Positions 1 to 11,700 of a DNA stretch of 64,000 nt are shown in pieces. Every line of letters begins with the position of its first letter. Position 1 is the first letter of the stretch. The notes beneath the pieces were generated by a model. It was not told where the DNA came from. It was given only the letters and a program-made list of their open reading frames with translations, and ran no database searches. Made by a program: the position numbers and the translations under genes. This DNA comes from Klebsormidium nitens (lineage: Eukaryota > Streptophyta > Klebsormidiophyceae > Klebsormidiales > Klebsormidiaceae): the NCBI GenBank assembly GCA_000708835.1, contig DF237187.1, positions 19,953 to 83,952 of the forward strand, written 5' to 3'.

Positions 1-616
1 GAGGCAAGGCAAGGCAAGGCGTCATTCCCATCGAGCGTGGGAAGGAGACGTCTGATCTTCGCTCGTAGCAGTCTGCGTGGTCACACCCTGCTTCGGGTTT
101 TAAAGTCTGAATTGTCGAGGGTTCATTGCTGATAACTTAAGGCATGCTTTCTGCTCGCATTCAGCCTTCTTTCCTTTTTCACAATCTTCTGTGGATGCGT
201 GCCCAAAGATCAGTCACCACCTACTTCATGTGTCGGTAACCAGGAACTCAGAAGCGGTGCAGGATTCGAGCTCCGGTGTCCCATCGCAAACCTACACTGT
301 TCCTCTGGCAGCGGTCCTACTCCCTTTTAGGCATGCTTGACGATTCTCCTCCACACTGCATTTGGACAAGCATAAGTAGGCGTTCTACAGCGTCGTCGTA
401 ATAGCTCAAAGCCTGCATCAATTTTCGAGGTTGGGGTTTGCCCGGCTGGTTCGAAACAAACCAATGAAACGTGCCTTGGGCTGACGTCCCATAGTTTCCG
501 CCCGTAACTAGAATGAAACCGCCAAACTTGCGCTGTTGGCCGTCCCCGTCGGCCCGTACATTGATTTTCATTCCAGGAACGGGAGTGGATCCTCACATTC
601 AGTTAGGTGCCTGCAG
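1..616. other. left-edge non-coding stretch, probably a CSN2 intron
   Basis: No CSN2 coding sequence is visible upstream of the acceptor at 611-616, although CSN2 needs several hundred more N-terminal residues. The stretch is therefore most simply part of an intron that extends beyond the window. It starts with a short imperfect 5-bp tandem repeat (ggcaa-type, bases 2-20). A minus-strand open frame at 317-571 has no recognisable family and is not called. Confidence 0.5.
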
Positions 617-1102
617 GAGTTGAACATCCCCGAAGTGGACGTAGAGCAGCTGCTTGTGTCGCTCATATTGGACAACCGAGTACACGGCCACATCGACCAG
701 GTCAACCAACTGCTCGAACTGGGGGATAGGTACGGCTTTCACCCTTCGACGAGAGTTTTGTCGACTCCTTCCCGCTCGTTGGTACTGAGGAAGACGGGTG
801 GTTTACGTTTGGCTGTGGATCTTGCAGCTACGAGGGACGGAGCTGTGACATCTCAGGCCAGCGAGTGGTGGTGTGATGATCATGATGAGGCCTGTAAGAG
901 GACCACAAATGTTGCTGAGCATGCTTGTTCTATATCCACGAAACTCTCAAATGCCCAGCTTTCAGTTGCTTCTGGAAGGTTCACCTTTCCGCGTTCCGTG
1001 CGCTGCTGCAGGACGAAAGGCGTGAAGCGATACACAGCGGTTGACAAGTGGACGGCGCAACTAAAGTCCTTACACAATACAGTCGTCAACAAGCTTGGTT
1101 AG
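617..1102 (+). CDS. CSN2: COP9 signalosome subunit 2, C-terminal exons (partial)
   Basis: This is the C-terminal end of CSN2, a PCI-domain subunit of the COP9 signalosome that deneddylates cullin-RING ubiquitin ligases in the nucleus. Two exons are seen: 617-729 and 1012-1102. The intron is 730-1011 (gtacgg...tgctgcag), and the split Arg codon rejoins in frame. The first exon encodes [17 protein letters not shown] and [11 protein letters not shown], the winged-helix part of the PCI domain. The second encodes KRYTAVDKW and ends NTVVNKLG-stop, matching from memory the conserved end of plant and animal CSN2. An in-frame continuation upstream of 617 does not resemble CSN2, and an acceptor (ctgcag) precedes GAG at 617. 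The rest of the gene should lie left of the window. A truncated duplicate is the alternative. Confidence 0.88.
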   Translation, partial: ELNIPEVDVEQLLVSLILDNRVHGHIDQVNQLLELGDRYGFHPSTRVLSTPSRSLVLRKTGGLRLAVDLAATRDGAVTSQASEWWCDDHDEACKRTTNVAEHACSISTKLSNAQLSVASGRFTFPRSVRCCRTKGVKRYTAVDKWTAQLKSLHNTVVNKLG

Positions 1103-3289
1103 CAAGACCCAATAGTTCTTGACATGGTGACCGCACGAGTTTCAGCACAATGCTTCGTACCCGGCTCCGACAACATCAAGCATTCTCTTGTTTCCCTGTC
1201 TAAAAAATTGAGATTGAAAGCCATGCCCATAAGTTGGTGAGATATGCCGGCCGTCGATTCATGTCTCCATATATCGAGTATGAAGCAGTGATAGTAAGTT
1301 GAGTCTGTTGAAATGCATATGGTCGACGTGCCAGGCGGTATCAACTTCCACAATTTTCTAGCTAGACGGATCTTGGCCCGACCCTCTTTAGACGGTGGGC
1401 ATCCTTACTGCATGCATGCCTGGCTATGACCGGATGCCACTGATCGAGCGTGATGCAGTTGTGATCACAATGCATGTTTGCAGTATACGTACCTTCGATG
1501 CGTTCGGCCGGGCGCCGGACGGATTGAGCAATCATGTACGTTCTTAGGCACTATACACATGAGCGAATGCGAGCGCAGCCTAGGCCGGCCCGACGGCGGA
1601 AGTCGGGCAGCTGCATCCTTGCATGTGGACTTCAACATATGAATCATTAGGGGGCTCTTACAGAGTCTTCAGGACCCATCCCGGCGATCTGATTGGTCGA
1701 GTGACGTAAGCTTAACGCCGTCACCAAGGTCTCAGACTCCGCATGTCATTGCAGCTGAGTTGGTGTTAATGATAAGGACAGAGGCAGACTGTGATGTGGT
1801 GTCAAGGCTCCGCACTGAGCCGCAGTTTGAATTGGTTGGCACTTCCCCCGGGTTTTCGGTGATAATAACGCTATGCTCACAGGCAGCACTGTGAGTGGTC
1901 GCACCGATTTATTATTTGTGTCAATGTCCCAGCACCTAGCAGCGTGTCTATGAAAAGTGACACTAATAGTAAGAGCAACGTTCGAGCAGACCTGGAGGCC
2001 TGTTTGCCGAGCTAGCTCGCACCGATATTGCAACTTGAACTGGTGTCAAGCAGTCAAGTTGAGCGTGCCAGCACGTACGTTGAGGTCGTTTGCACCAGTT
2101 TCGACAGTTTGGTGACCGATTGGAAGTGTCAGTAGATGCGGGAATGTGCTTCGCTAATTATCTCTACGTTAACACTAGAAAGCTTCCGGGGGCCCAAGAG
2201 CCCCCGGCACGCCTAGTTCGGTCGATCGGAATCTAGGTACCGCGAGTATATGCACGTACGTACGTAGACACGCAGTAATTCGAGGAACCCATGCATGTGC
2301 GGGCCGATCGCTATAGCTTTCAATGATGTTTGATCAAATCCGCACCGTCATGAGTCCATGTCAGTGCAAGGACGGTCACTGCATGCAGCTAGAAAACGCA
2401 TGCCAGTGCGGGCTAGCTTGCATCCTCCATATGCATGAGTGGTAAAATGACGGCCAAGCACCTCATGCGGAGTCTGGCAACCAGGCTTGCCGGGCTGTTT
2501 CGCTCTTTCACCGAGTCAGGTTGAAGCTCATTGACAAATACTAGTAGCACGTATTTGCAGGAGCTTGCCAAGAATGAAGGCCCGCTGTTCAAGAAAGAGG
2601 CATGCAGTCCGTCCCCCTCCAAGTTTTGAGCAACTAATCTCTTTCGGTGAACTCTCAACACACGAGCAGCTACAGTGATTACTACCTAGTTCGTTTGCAG
2701 GACACATGAATTTCTACGGCTCGTTTACACCTAGCAGGGTAAAGGCTTTAGAAACAATCGCGGTCTCTGAAGCGTAAAGAAAGCTCTCGATCTCCCGTGC
2801 CCATTGCTAACACTTTCTTGTCGAAGGCACCTCCTGCGCACACACAGGGGACGTGTCAGCAGAAGACCAAGACAGTCAATGAGCTTTGGACAAAGCCAGT
2901 GACGATCAAGCGGACTTTCGGAGGTTTCAGCTGCTTTCTGCGCCGGTCCTGTCGTCTCCCTCAAGAAAGATCAAAGACTCCAGACAACACACGAAAAGGC
3001 GCAAAGAATGACCGGGAAGAGACGACTAGTCGGCTGAAAAGCTAGATAGCCACCACAAGCACACGTCCACAACGCGTGCGCGGCCAATTCCATGCATGGC
3101 AACGGCTCTTTCCACATGGGGATGTGGCCGGCGGAAACAAACGGAGACCTTTTCCTCCCTGCTCACCGTTCTGCTCGCTTGTCAGGGTAGCATGCTGATG
3201 CTGATGCATTGTGGACGTCTCAGCATCACTTCTGTGTCGCGTTACTGACGTGTTGCTGATGCGTTGCAGACGTGTTGGCGACGCCCGCC
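1103..3289. other. intergenic region, convergent gene ends
   Basis: This lies between the 3' end of CSN2 (+) and the 3' end of the AlkB gene (-). I see no open frame with a recognisable motif and no RNA gene. Short open frames on both strands look like chance. It probably holds the two 3' UTRs and polyadenylation signals. Confidence 0.5.
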
Positions 3290-6200
3290 CTAGGACCGCG
3301 GCTCTACCACCTGGCGGAAGGTGATGCTGACACGTCGCTCGCCCGCCAGGTCCGCGTTCTTGATGGAGTGCGTGAAGTTGTAGCGGCTGTCCTGAGTTTG
3401 CACCTGGCCAGGTTAATAACGTGGCTTAGTCTTTCGCCTGGGGTGCTTAACCTGGGGTGCTTAACCTGACAACTGCCGACGTGTCACCCAAAAAGCGACC
3501 CATCCGGCCTCCTGAATGGGCCCGCGTTGGTCGCCCCGCCAGTTGTAACGGACATCCTTTTGTTCGCCCTGCAACACGTTGCGGTGATACACTTCGGCCA
3601 TCGAACTAGGGGCGTCTGGGCTGATGCGTCAAGAATTGTAAACAACTCCATTGTTTGTTGGCAGAGAACGCACCGTTCAACACTGCCCTATGCTTTTCTC
3701 GAGACCTTTGAGCTTTCCCCACTTCACAAACTAGGGGGACCAAACCTCCAAGTACGATCTCCACAATGCTGCAAGACGGAAGGCCTTCAAAGCATGGCGC
3801 TCAGCTAGAATATCGGAGTGTATCGGAGTGTCATTAAAACAATATTATCTGCTTCCGGAGCGTTCCTATGTCACAAAATGTCTCGCTCAACGTATCCGAG
3901 TTTCTTTTCCTCATTGAGCGACCATCCCTTCTTCATCGAGGAGGCTTCCAGCCCACCTGTAGATACCGCCTGCAAAGAAGCAAGTGTTTTCAAAGCACTT
4001 AATGGTTACGGCGAGTGTAGAAAAGTTGTTCAAGAGGAGGCTTGGTTGAAAACCCGTTCGCCAAATGAGAGAAATTTCAGCCCACCTGTAGGCACCGCCG
4101 GGGCAGGCGCACCCGGAACTTCTCGGGGCGGCCCCTCTCCCGCTCGTACGTCATGACGCAATCCGAGTGCAGGCTGATGCCCGCAATGATGGTGCCTGAC
4201 AACTGCAGGTGATCGTTATGCTTTTGCCAGAGTGCTATGATTATCCATTTTTAATTACTTCAACGCTGCCTGAACTGGTACCGATGCATCCGTCGTTCCT
4301 GCTACAGCCGCTGTCGTTCGTTTGTGGAAAAGTCTGGCGGTATGTGATCCGAGGATGTTAGAGTCAGGAAAGAAACGACGGGTTCTTACTGTAGACGGGG
4401 AGATGACGAATTTACAGAGACAGATTGCGTGGACGAAGCGCATGAAAGTGAAAACCCCGCCCCCCTTTCCGCCCCCCCTTCATTCATACGCAGCTTGCAG
4501 GAAGCAACCTTATGGCAATCCCGCATCGAAATAAGCTTTGCAACCCAAACGTATGCTACGGCAGCCAATAGCTTCCAGATCAGCTCCACTTCGCACAAAT
4601 CAAGCAGAAGGGGTTGTCGTAGCGTTCTCATACCTGTCGATCGTCGACGTGGGGTCGCAACCAGTGACCGTCTTCCCGTCGATAGTTGATGGCGTTACAC
4701 TCATTCGGAACAAAGTTGGACAAGGGCGGCGCGACCGTCCGAATGCGGTCCAACACGGACTGGAGGAACGGGGGCATCGGACGCTTCGGCTTCAAAATGG
4801 TCCTGCAAAAAGTGGAAGCTCTTCGATGATCAGGGACCTGAGGCCGCAATCCAAAGGAGAGGGAGAAGCGAGCTAGGGTCGCAAGGGGGACCTGGGCACT
4901 TGGATTTGGCGATGGGGAGTTGAAAAAACTTCGTCCGATTGAATAACAGTTTTCTCCTTCGGACGTTGCGAGCCGACTCCAAGGTCAACTGGGGATGCAT
5001 GAGGCATTCAACGACAACGTAATTCAGTTCCGATGAGTCTAAGGTAAGCTGCCCATGAGGAGACAGAACCGGAGCAGGATAAGCCCACTTTTGCAACGAG
5101 GCAGACACCGGCGAGCCGCTATTAAAAAGGGGGGCCGCCTTCCTAGCCCCTCTTCTTGTCTAGGCTCCTGGATGAATACAACTTCGAACCTTTCTATTAC
5201 TGGAGGCAAAGTGAAGACGAGGTTAGCGAAATGGTCAAAAGCCTTTCCACAGACAGACAAGAGCGACGAAGAATCTCTCGTAGCTAAAGCGCACCTCCTC
5301 CGGAGGTCCGTCACGAAGCCGTACGCTTTGCCCTCGTTCAGGTCCCCGAACGCCCGTGACGTCACCCACGGGTTGCTGACGTCAGCGTCCAGCGAGGCGA
5401 GGATGTGCGCCTCCTCCTGCGAACAAAGAGCGACGTTTCCGCACATAACTTTCTTCTGGTCAATGGAACTCATTTGCATTTTCGTAGTCTGTCTCTAGAG
5501 GTCCGTACGTTGTCTCTGAAGTCTAGCTACCGGTTTGTTTCATTTAAGAAGGTCTTTCATTCCGCTTCATACGCTGGCCTCGTAAGAGCCTGGATTGTAT
5601 AAAGTGGGCTGCTTTGGCCATGTCCGCTTGCACAGTCCAGCGCAGCGAATTGCCAAAAATCACAAAAGGAAACCCAATGTGAGCCGTCGAATCCTCGCAA
5701 GTGAATGAGAATCTTGGTGGGACTAGGAATCTAAGGTCACTACTGACCGATCGTGTAGATCTATCGGTTCAAGGTCTCTACCGAAGACCATACGCATTCC
5801 GATCGTCGCATCCCAAAAAGCTCAGGGAGCATTCGCAGCGCCTTTGGCAGGCTTGGAATGCAAGAAATGCCAACAGAACAGACAAACAAAAGTAACCCCG
5901 CTACGCCTCTTCACCTGCTCCGTCAGAAAGTTCTCCACGAGATAGTGCCCCTTCGGAGCGCTCGGTTGCCGCGCCTGGATCGCCGCCCAGGAGAGGCCGA
6001 ACAGCGGCCGCTGCCCCCGTTCACGCACCATCCCGAGCAGGGTGTGAACGGGCTCCCTCCTCACAGGGCTAGGAGTGCGAACAGGCTCCTGGCCAGGGAT
6101 GTGAACAAGCTCGTTGCTGTTGATGTGAACAGGCTCCCAACTGTTGGCCTGAACAGGTTCTTGTGTCACCTCCCGCTGACCCCTGCCGTTTTCGGGTGCC

Positions 6201-7993
6201 GTTGACACAACCGAAACGGCCCCGTACCTTGTGCCAGTCTGAACTTCCCCGAGAGTGTCAGGGCCCCCGATCTCGTTTGCAGTGCCTTGGCCTGTGTGAA
6301 TACCCCCTGAGGCCCCCTGCTTTCCAAGCCTTTCTCTCCACGGCTCTTCACACTGGCGCTCTGAAGCTCCATAAGCAGCAGCGGCACTGTCAGTGTGAAA
6401 AGGGTCCCGTCCGTCAACATTTGCACCAGGGAGCCACTCATTCAGCGTCGGCATGACTTCGAACTCTCCTATGCTTTCTCTCAGCCTGGTTTCTCTAGCC
6501 CCGCACTGCTTCCCTCCCTTCATTCCGTCCCCCAATCCATACACACCCGCGCCGTTTGCTTCTGCCCCCTCTAGTTGGGCGCCTTGTTCCCGTCCAACCC
6601 GGCCCGTTTCACCGAAATTTGCGCTCGTGTTGAATGCCTCTTCATGATAGGCCCCTCTGCAGTGTGCATCATCAGAAACCCCGGCGTCGAACCTGCATTC
6701 CGTCATTCTGCAGACTCCGGTGCTGATGTCAGCAGCGTCAGGAGCAGGCTTGTTCTGGTCAAAGTTCTGCTGGTTTGAAGTCCGGGCGGTTGCAGGGGTT
6801 GGGGCGATTGCAGCTTCGGGTATGGTTGCTGGGTTTGTGGCGCGTTGCACGCAATCGAGGTCCAAATGGTGGTTCATTCTTGTGAGCGGTATTTGCACCT
6901 GCGATAACAAACAGTTTCCATAAGGGTGAAGTACATAATACTGGGAAGCCTTCGCGGAGCTCTGACACAAGAGGATACTTTTGAGCCGTTTGCTGCTGTT
7001 CAGGCTGTCCGTAAGTTTATGACACTTTGGAATTTCGTTGCCCTCCCTTCTTTGGATGCACGGTGGCTCCGCCATTAGAAGGAAAGGCAATGAATCGAAC
7101 AGAAGGCAGACAGAATCCTTTTTGATGTAAGCACAGAGTCCTCTTCCAGGTTTGCACCCCAGCCAATTGAGCCTGATCACCCTATGGGTGCCGATTAGAA
7201 TGATACCTGGTCCCCCTCAAAGGACACGAAAGTCAAGCATAACTCTGCAAAGAAGCAGCGGATCAACCAACAGCAATGGAAGCAGCGCCGCAAATAGATC
7301 GTTCGCACCAGTCTCTCTTTTCTGCATTACAGGTGCCGGTTCGGAAACAGGGAGAAAGTTACAGATTTGGCGGAATGTTCTGCACTAGAGTCAGTCACCC
7401 GTCACAAACTTGACCGAGCTGCAAGCAAAAGCGAGCTTGTGGCTTACTGTGCAGAGTGGACATTGAGCATATGCGCTCCCATTCACCGCCCTCCCCAACG
7501 CTGCCCTTGCGGCCCTCGCCCTCTCCCCATCTTGCTCAACGCTACGCTCTCGCTGGTGCGCCACCTTACGCCGCTTGATGAACGCCTCAAGGGAGCCTTT
7601 GCTGGACGTCAACTGTCTGGGTTGTTCGCAGATGTCGATAGGGTCGTCAAAGTCAGCTTGCACCTCTTCAATCAGACTGGCGATGCCTGGCTGAAGAGAA
7701 GTTGATACCTGCTGCGCGACTGTCCCGCTTTGCAGAGGCGCTTCAACTCGCCAGCCCTCACTTGTCTTCAGATTTCGAGTCTCCACCTCTCCTCCTCTCT
7801 GCAGTTCCCAAAGTTTGCTCTGTTCCCCCCCGCCATTGCTTTTACTTTGCCCCTCAACATTCCCGCTGTTAAGTATAGCAAGTTCTGTGCTTGGCTGTCC
7901 TGACTTCCGCGATGCTTTCAATGCAGGCTGCAAGAATGCTGTGAGGCGGGGCTGCACTGTCGGCCTCGCGCGTTTCCTGTCAGGCCTCCTCAT
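3290..7993 (-). CDS. AlkB-family Fe(II)/2OG dioxygenase with PIP-like box and UBZ4-like zinc finger
   Basis: Six exons (7993-7448, 6898-5915, 5416-5295, 4802-4634, 4202-4086, 3403-3290) join in phase to 683 residues. The C-terminal ~190 residues form an AlkB oxidative-demethylase core: GHYLVENFLTEQ and EEAHILASLD at the start, then NECNAINY, the iron ligands H602-V-D604, the distal His658 (FTHSIKN), and the 2-oxoglutarate Arg pair R670-x5-R676 (RRVSITFR). All catalytic residues are present. At the N-terminus, residues 14-21 (QPRLTAFL) resemble a PCNA-interacting box, and a second degenerate one may lie at 134-143 (SLEAFIKRRK). Residues 178-198 form a UBZ4-like finger: C178-x2-C181, IP, then HHLD and C198, one residue longer than usual between the last ligands. 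The finger is interrupted by intron 1. Residues 200-490 are low complexity, with degenerate 8-residue EPV repeats. Substrate (DNA or RNA) is unknown. The start is the first in-frame ATG, which places the PIP-like box at the N-terminus. Confidence 0.88.
3437..3464 (+). repeat. 14-bp tandem duplication in the last AlkB intron
   Basis: The unit cctggggtgcttaa occurs twice in direct succession, 34 bp upstream (in gene sense) of the last AlkB exon. It sits near the polypyrimidine and branch region of that intron. Confidence 0.85.
3945..3978 (-). repeat. donor-side exon echo in AlkB intron 5
   Basis: A degenerate copy of the end of exon 5 and its splice donor. The true junction at 4086/4085 reads cggtgcctacag/gtgggct in gene sense; this copy reads cggtatctacag/gtgggct, with the boundary at 3957, 129 bp further into the intron. 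The GT is intact. Confidence 0.7.
6037..6160 (-). repeat. degenerate 24-bp coding repeat (EPV units) in AlkB exon 2
   Basis: In gene sense, four consecutive 24-bp units and one displaced unit encode 8-residue repeats beginning EPV or ELV (EPVQANSW, EPVHINSN, ELVHIPGQ, EPVRTPSP, then EPVHTLLG). They lie in the disordered linker between the zinc finger and the dioxygenase core and look like slippage-expanded sequence. Confidence 0.75.
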
Positions 7994-8713
7994 GCTTTCA
8001 CAACCTCTCCAGCCAACCCAGCTTGGAAGCGGCCGGCTACGAAAACAGCTCACAGTCCACGAAGAAAACCGTTGATGGAAGCACAAATTCTGCCCGAATT
8101 GACTTGAAAACCGAAGATTCTGCTCGAGGCAAGCAGGTCAACTTCAAAGCGCCATGCCACCTTGAGCTTAACAACGCCACCACGAATGTGCAAAGCAGCC
8201 AAAGATGGCTGGTGCTGGTCAAAGTTGAAGCCAGCTGGTTTCAAGTGGTTAAGAACCAAGGCCATTGATCAACACCACATTGCCGGTTGCGTTCCTGGTA
8301 GTAGTTCGGGATACAACTTCTAGGGCGGGCCAGTGCAAGAGTACGTGCCGTTTGTCTCTGCTCACATCTGTCCTCTGGGACAGTGTCAATTGACCGGGGG
8401 GCAGCCATTTGAATTTGGAAAATGCAGTCTAAGCTGCACACGCAGGCTGGGCTGAACTCAAGAAGCATTCGGACCAAGGACCAAGGTCCAAAGTCTTCAC
8501 ATTTCTTCGTCGTCGTGGGGGGCCCCACATGGGCCATGACATTGATCAGCAGCACCACTGCCACCAGGGCAATCTGAGGATTTTTCACATGGAGGTGCAA
8601 AGTTTGGCGGTTCGAAGGCATCAAGTCCGATAAGATAAAACCACATAGGAGCATTCTTCAGAAGGAGTTCTATTTGACGTTTTGGAGATCTCCTTCTATC
8701 CTTGTAAGCCACT
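7994..8713. promoter_or_regulatory. divergent intergenic region between AlkB and fucosyltransferase genes
   Basis: The AlkB gene (-) and fucosyltransferase gene (+) start head to head, 720 bp apart. Both promoters and 5' UTRs must fit here unless 5' non-coding exons lie elsewhere. I see no clear TATA element. Confidence 0.45.
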
Positions 8714-11700
8714 ATGACCCAGTATTCGGGCACGTCCGCCCTGCACAGTTGGCGTCCTGCATTCAAAAAACAGTTTGCTATCCCAGCGACTGTCTTTGTC
8801 GTTTTGCTTGCAACACTCATCATGGGGACGTGCCTCAGTCAAGGCACGCTTTTAGAAAACGGCTGGGGCCCGGGAAGGTGGCATTTAGCAGGGCGCAAGA
8901 ACCTAACTTGGGAAGCAAGGCCGTCCGTGGAGCATGTGACGAAACCTCCTGTTGAATTCAACCTCGAGACGGATCAACGTACAGAGGAAGGTTCCGAGCC
9001 GGATCTCAAGCAAGGTTTAGTGCCAGGCTCAGAGCCAGGTTTAGAGCCAGGTTCAGAGCCAGGTTCAGAGCCAGGTTTAGAGTCAGACTCAGAGCTAGTT
9101 CCGGAGCCAGCTTTAGAACCAGAATTAGTGCTAGGACCCAAGCCTCCTTTGGACTTGACCTGTGAGCAGTGGCTCTTAGAAGCTGATGGTCCGGTGGTCC
9201 CTGGGGGGAGAAACTTCTCTGATGAACCGGTGATGATATACGAGGCAGATCTGCCGCCGTGGTTTGCGGCTTCTGAGGAGGAGCTGAGGAGCTGTGACGT
9301 AGCGTGCAGGTAAGTTTGTATCTTTCAGCATTGTGGAACGTGGAAACTTTCGGGGGCGAAACAGTTGGCTACTCGCATAGCGTGGTTTGTGTGCAGAAGC
9401 TGGTGGGGTAGTGAAGGCCCCAATCATCGTGTATCATAAGAAGAGGAAACATAGTCTCTTGCAAAGCTCCATGAATCTGCCCAGTCTTATCGAGAAGCTA
9501 CGTGCTTTTGTTTTACCAGACATACAAAGCGATGTCTCATTTGGTTCAGAAGAGCAGCTTTGTGCTTGCCTAGATTTTGAGAGCTTTCAAGGATACTCGA
9601 CATCCATCAAGCTGCCCTTTTCAACCAACTTTTTCCCTGTTTCCTACTGATGCCTTCAATCCCGACTTGTCATGCAAAGAGTTGCTCCTTTGGATCCACG
9701 CGCAACATGGTTCACTCTGATGGTCATAAGTCACAACTGAAGTAGAAAACCAAGAGTATGTGAGAGAAAATCTGTGAGCTGGGAATGAACATTGAATACG
9801 CGCTTCTTGTCAAGCCCTGTAAGCCATCCGGTTCGGGCCCCTCCCACTCGAGCTTCCTTTTTCAAAGTAAACACTCTTTTGTCACGAATAACCTCTCAGA
9901 CATCGTCAATACGTTTCCTTCGACATCCCCCCCTATTTTCTTAGAAGCTTTCAACTTGTTTTGAGCTGACGTTCGTCCCTTTCCAGGCCCATTCTGCCAA
10001 ACTCCGAGGAAGCCAAAAACGTCACACGGTGGGACGCCATGACCTGGCAGTGGCCTTCCGGCGCCCCCGACCGCTCTCACGGTTTCCGCGTGCTCCGCAA
10101 CATGGAAAGCGCCGCCTACTACCCAATGCTGGCCGTCTCCGAGGCCCGCAAGCAGGGGTATGACATCATCATGACGTCAGAGCTGGCGTCCGACATCCCC
10201 CTGCTGTACATCGGTGGCAGTTACTTCGAGCCAGGGTTGGGGTTCGAGGAGAAGGTTCCAGCGGTCGCGGCCGCGATCAGTAACTGCGGCGGGTTTTCTT
10301 CGAGGTTGGAGATTATTGCGAAGTTGAGAGAGTTCGGGGTGGAGGTGCATCAATACGGGAGGTGCAACCGAACGCACGAGTTCCCCGGTAAGAAAGTTTT
10401 CGTGTGACGCCCTTCCAGAGGTTCGATTAAGAAGTGCAGATTGTACAGGTCGACAGGTGCGCAGTCTACAAGACTCATACAGACGACATTTAGTGATCAG
10501 ATGCGGATTTCGCCAAGTAAGATGGTCAAAAGTGCGGAGCTTGTAGGAACAAGGAACGAGTTTCATGCAGACTCAGATTCGAGCACTCCGATTTTACATG
10601 TGCGCACGGTGTCCATCGCTGGAGCAGTCTGACTTTGTCGAGGCACATCAAACTCTTCTAATTAGAGTATTCGACTTGAGTATTCGACTTCTAAGTCTTT
10701 CCTTCTTTTTGCATCCGCTAACCATGAAGAAGGGTGCAAGACCGGTCGACTCAGATTGGAAGCTTCCCCGCAGACGAACCGCCCCCCCCGGGTATGAACG
10801 AAGCAGACGCGCTGGCGCACCGATACCTCTTCTACTACGCTGCTGAGAACAGCATCTACCCAGACTACGTCTCTGAGAAATTCTTCCGGGGGCTCCGAGT
10901 TGGCACCGTCCCCGTCTATCTGGGAACGGCCACAGCCGTCGATTTCGCGCCCGCCGAAAATGCGATTCTGTGGCTGAGTGGGATCGAGGACGTGCCACGT
11001 GTCGCTGAGGAGATCAAGCGACTGACGAACGACCGGGCCGCTTTTGAGGTGAGGCATCGCTTATGGAGAGCGGTTCTTAACCGAGGAAGGAAACGGATGG
11101 TTGACAAGTAGAGCTTGCTCGTGTATCGTGAGGGAGTTGTTAATCGATGACAAGAATCGACTTTGGTAGTCGTACTCTAGCATTCGGTACTTTGGCGCTC
11201 TGGGTGCTGGACGGTCGAAAGCCGGTGATCTTCTTCACGAGGTCCTTCACGAGCGGAGAGGTGCCGCAAATCTTACAACCTCAGAACTGCGGAAGGTGGG
11301 AAGATCAGACGGGTCGGACAGCTTTTGCTTGACCCGCTCCGCTGTCCGTGGCGCTGGTTGCTCAAGAAGGTAAGAGTTGCTGATTGCGGTTGACGGCGCG
11401 GCTGACCGTCTTTGAAGGGCTCTCGAACCCTGTTCACTCGGGTGAGTGTTTGAGGCGGTGCTGATTGTATTTAGGAGTGGCTTGAGAGATCTCTTATGTC
11501 TGCAGGAACGACTCGCGTGAAAGTCAAGCCTTTTAAGGCCTCACGAATGGTGGTCAAGCGGGTGCGAAAATCGGATGTGCAAAGTGTAAGCAAAGTGGCT
11601 CGAAACAAATTCACTTTACTGTTATCTCTTTGATTATATATGATCATTCAAACATTGATCTATTTGCAGGAACGACTGGCGTGGAAGACCCGCGGTGCCT

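Noticed and set aside
317-571. 84-codon - strand open frame opposite the presumed CSN2 intron
   Set aside because: The composition looks somewhat protein-like ([10 protein letters not shown]), but I recognise no family and cannot define exon limits.
9387-9421. possible small exon (agaagctggtgggg) between fucosyltransferase exons 1 and 2
   Set aside because: Including it breaks the phase of exon 2, while direct joining of 9309 to 9987 keeps the frame and the expected sequence order.
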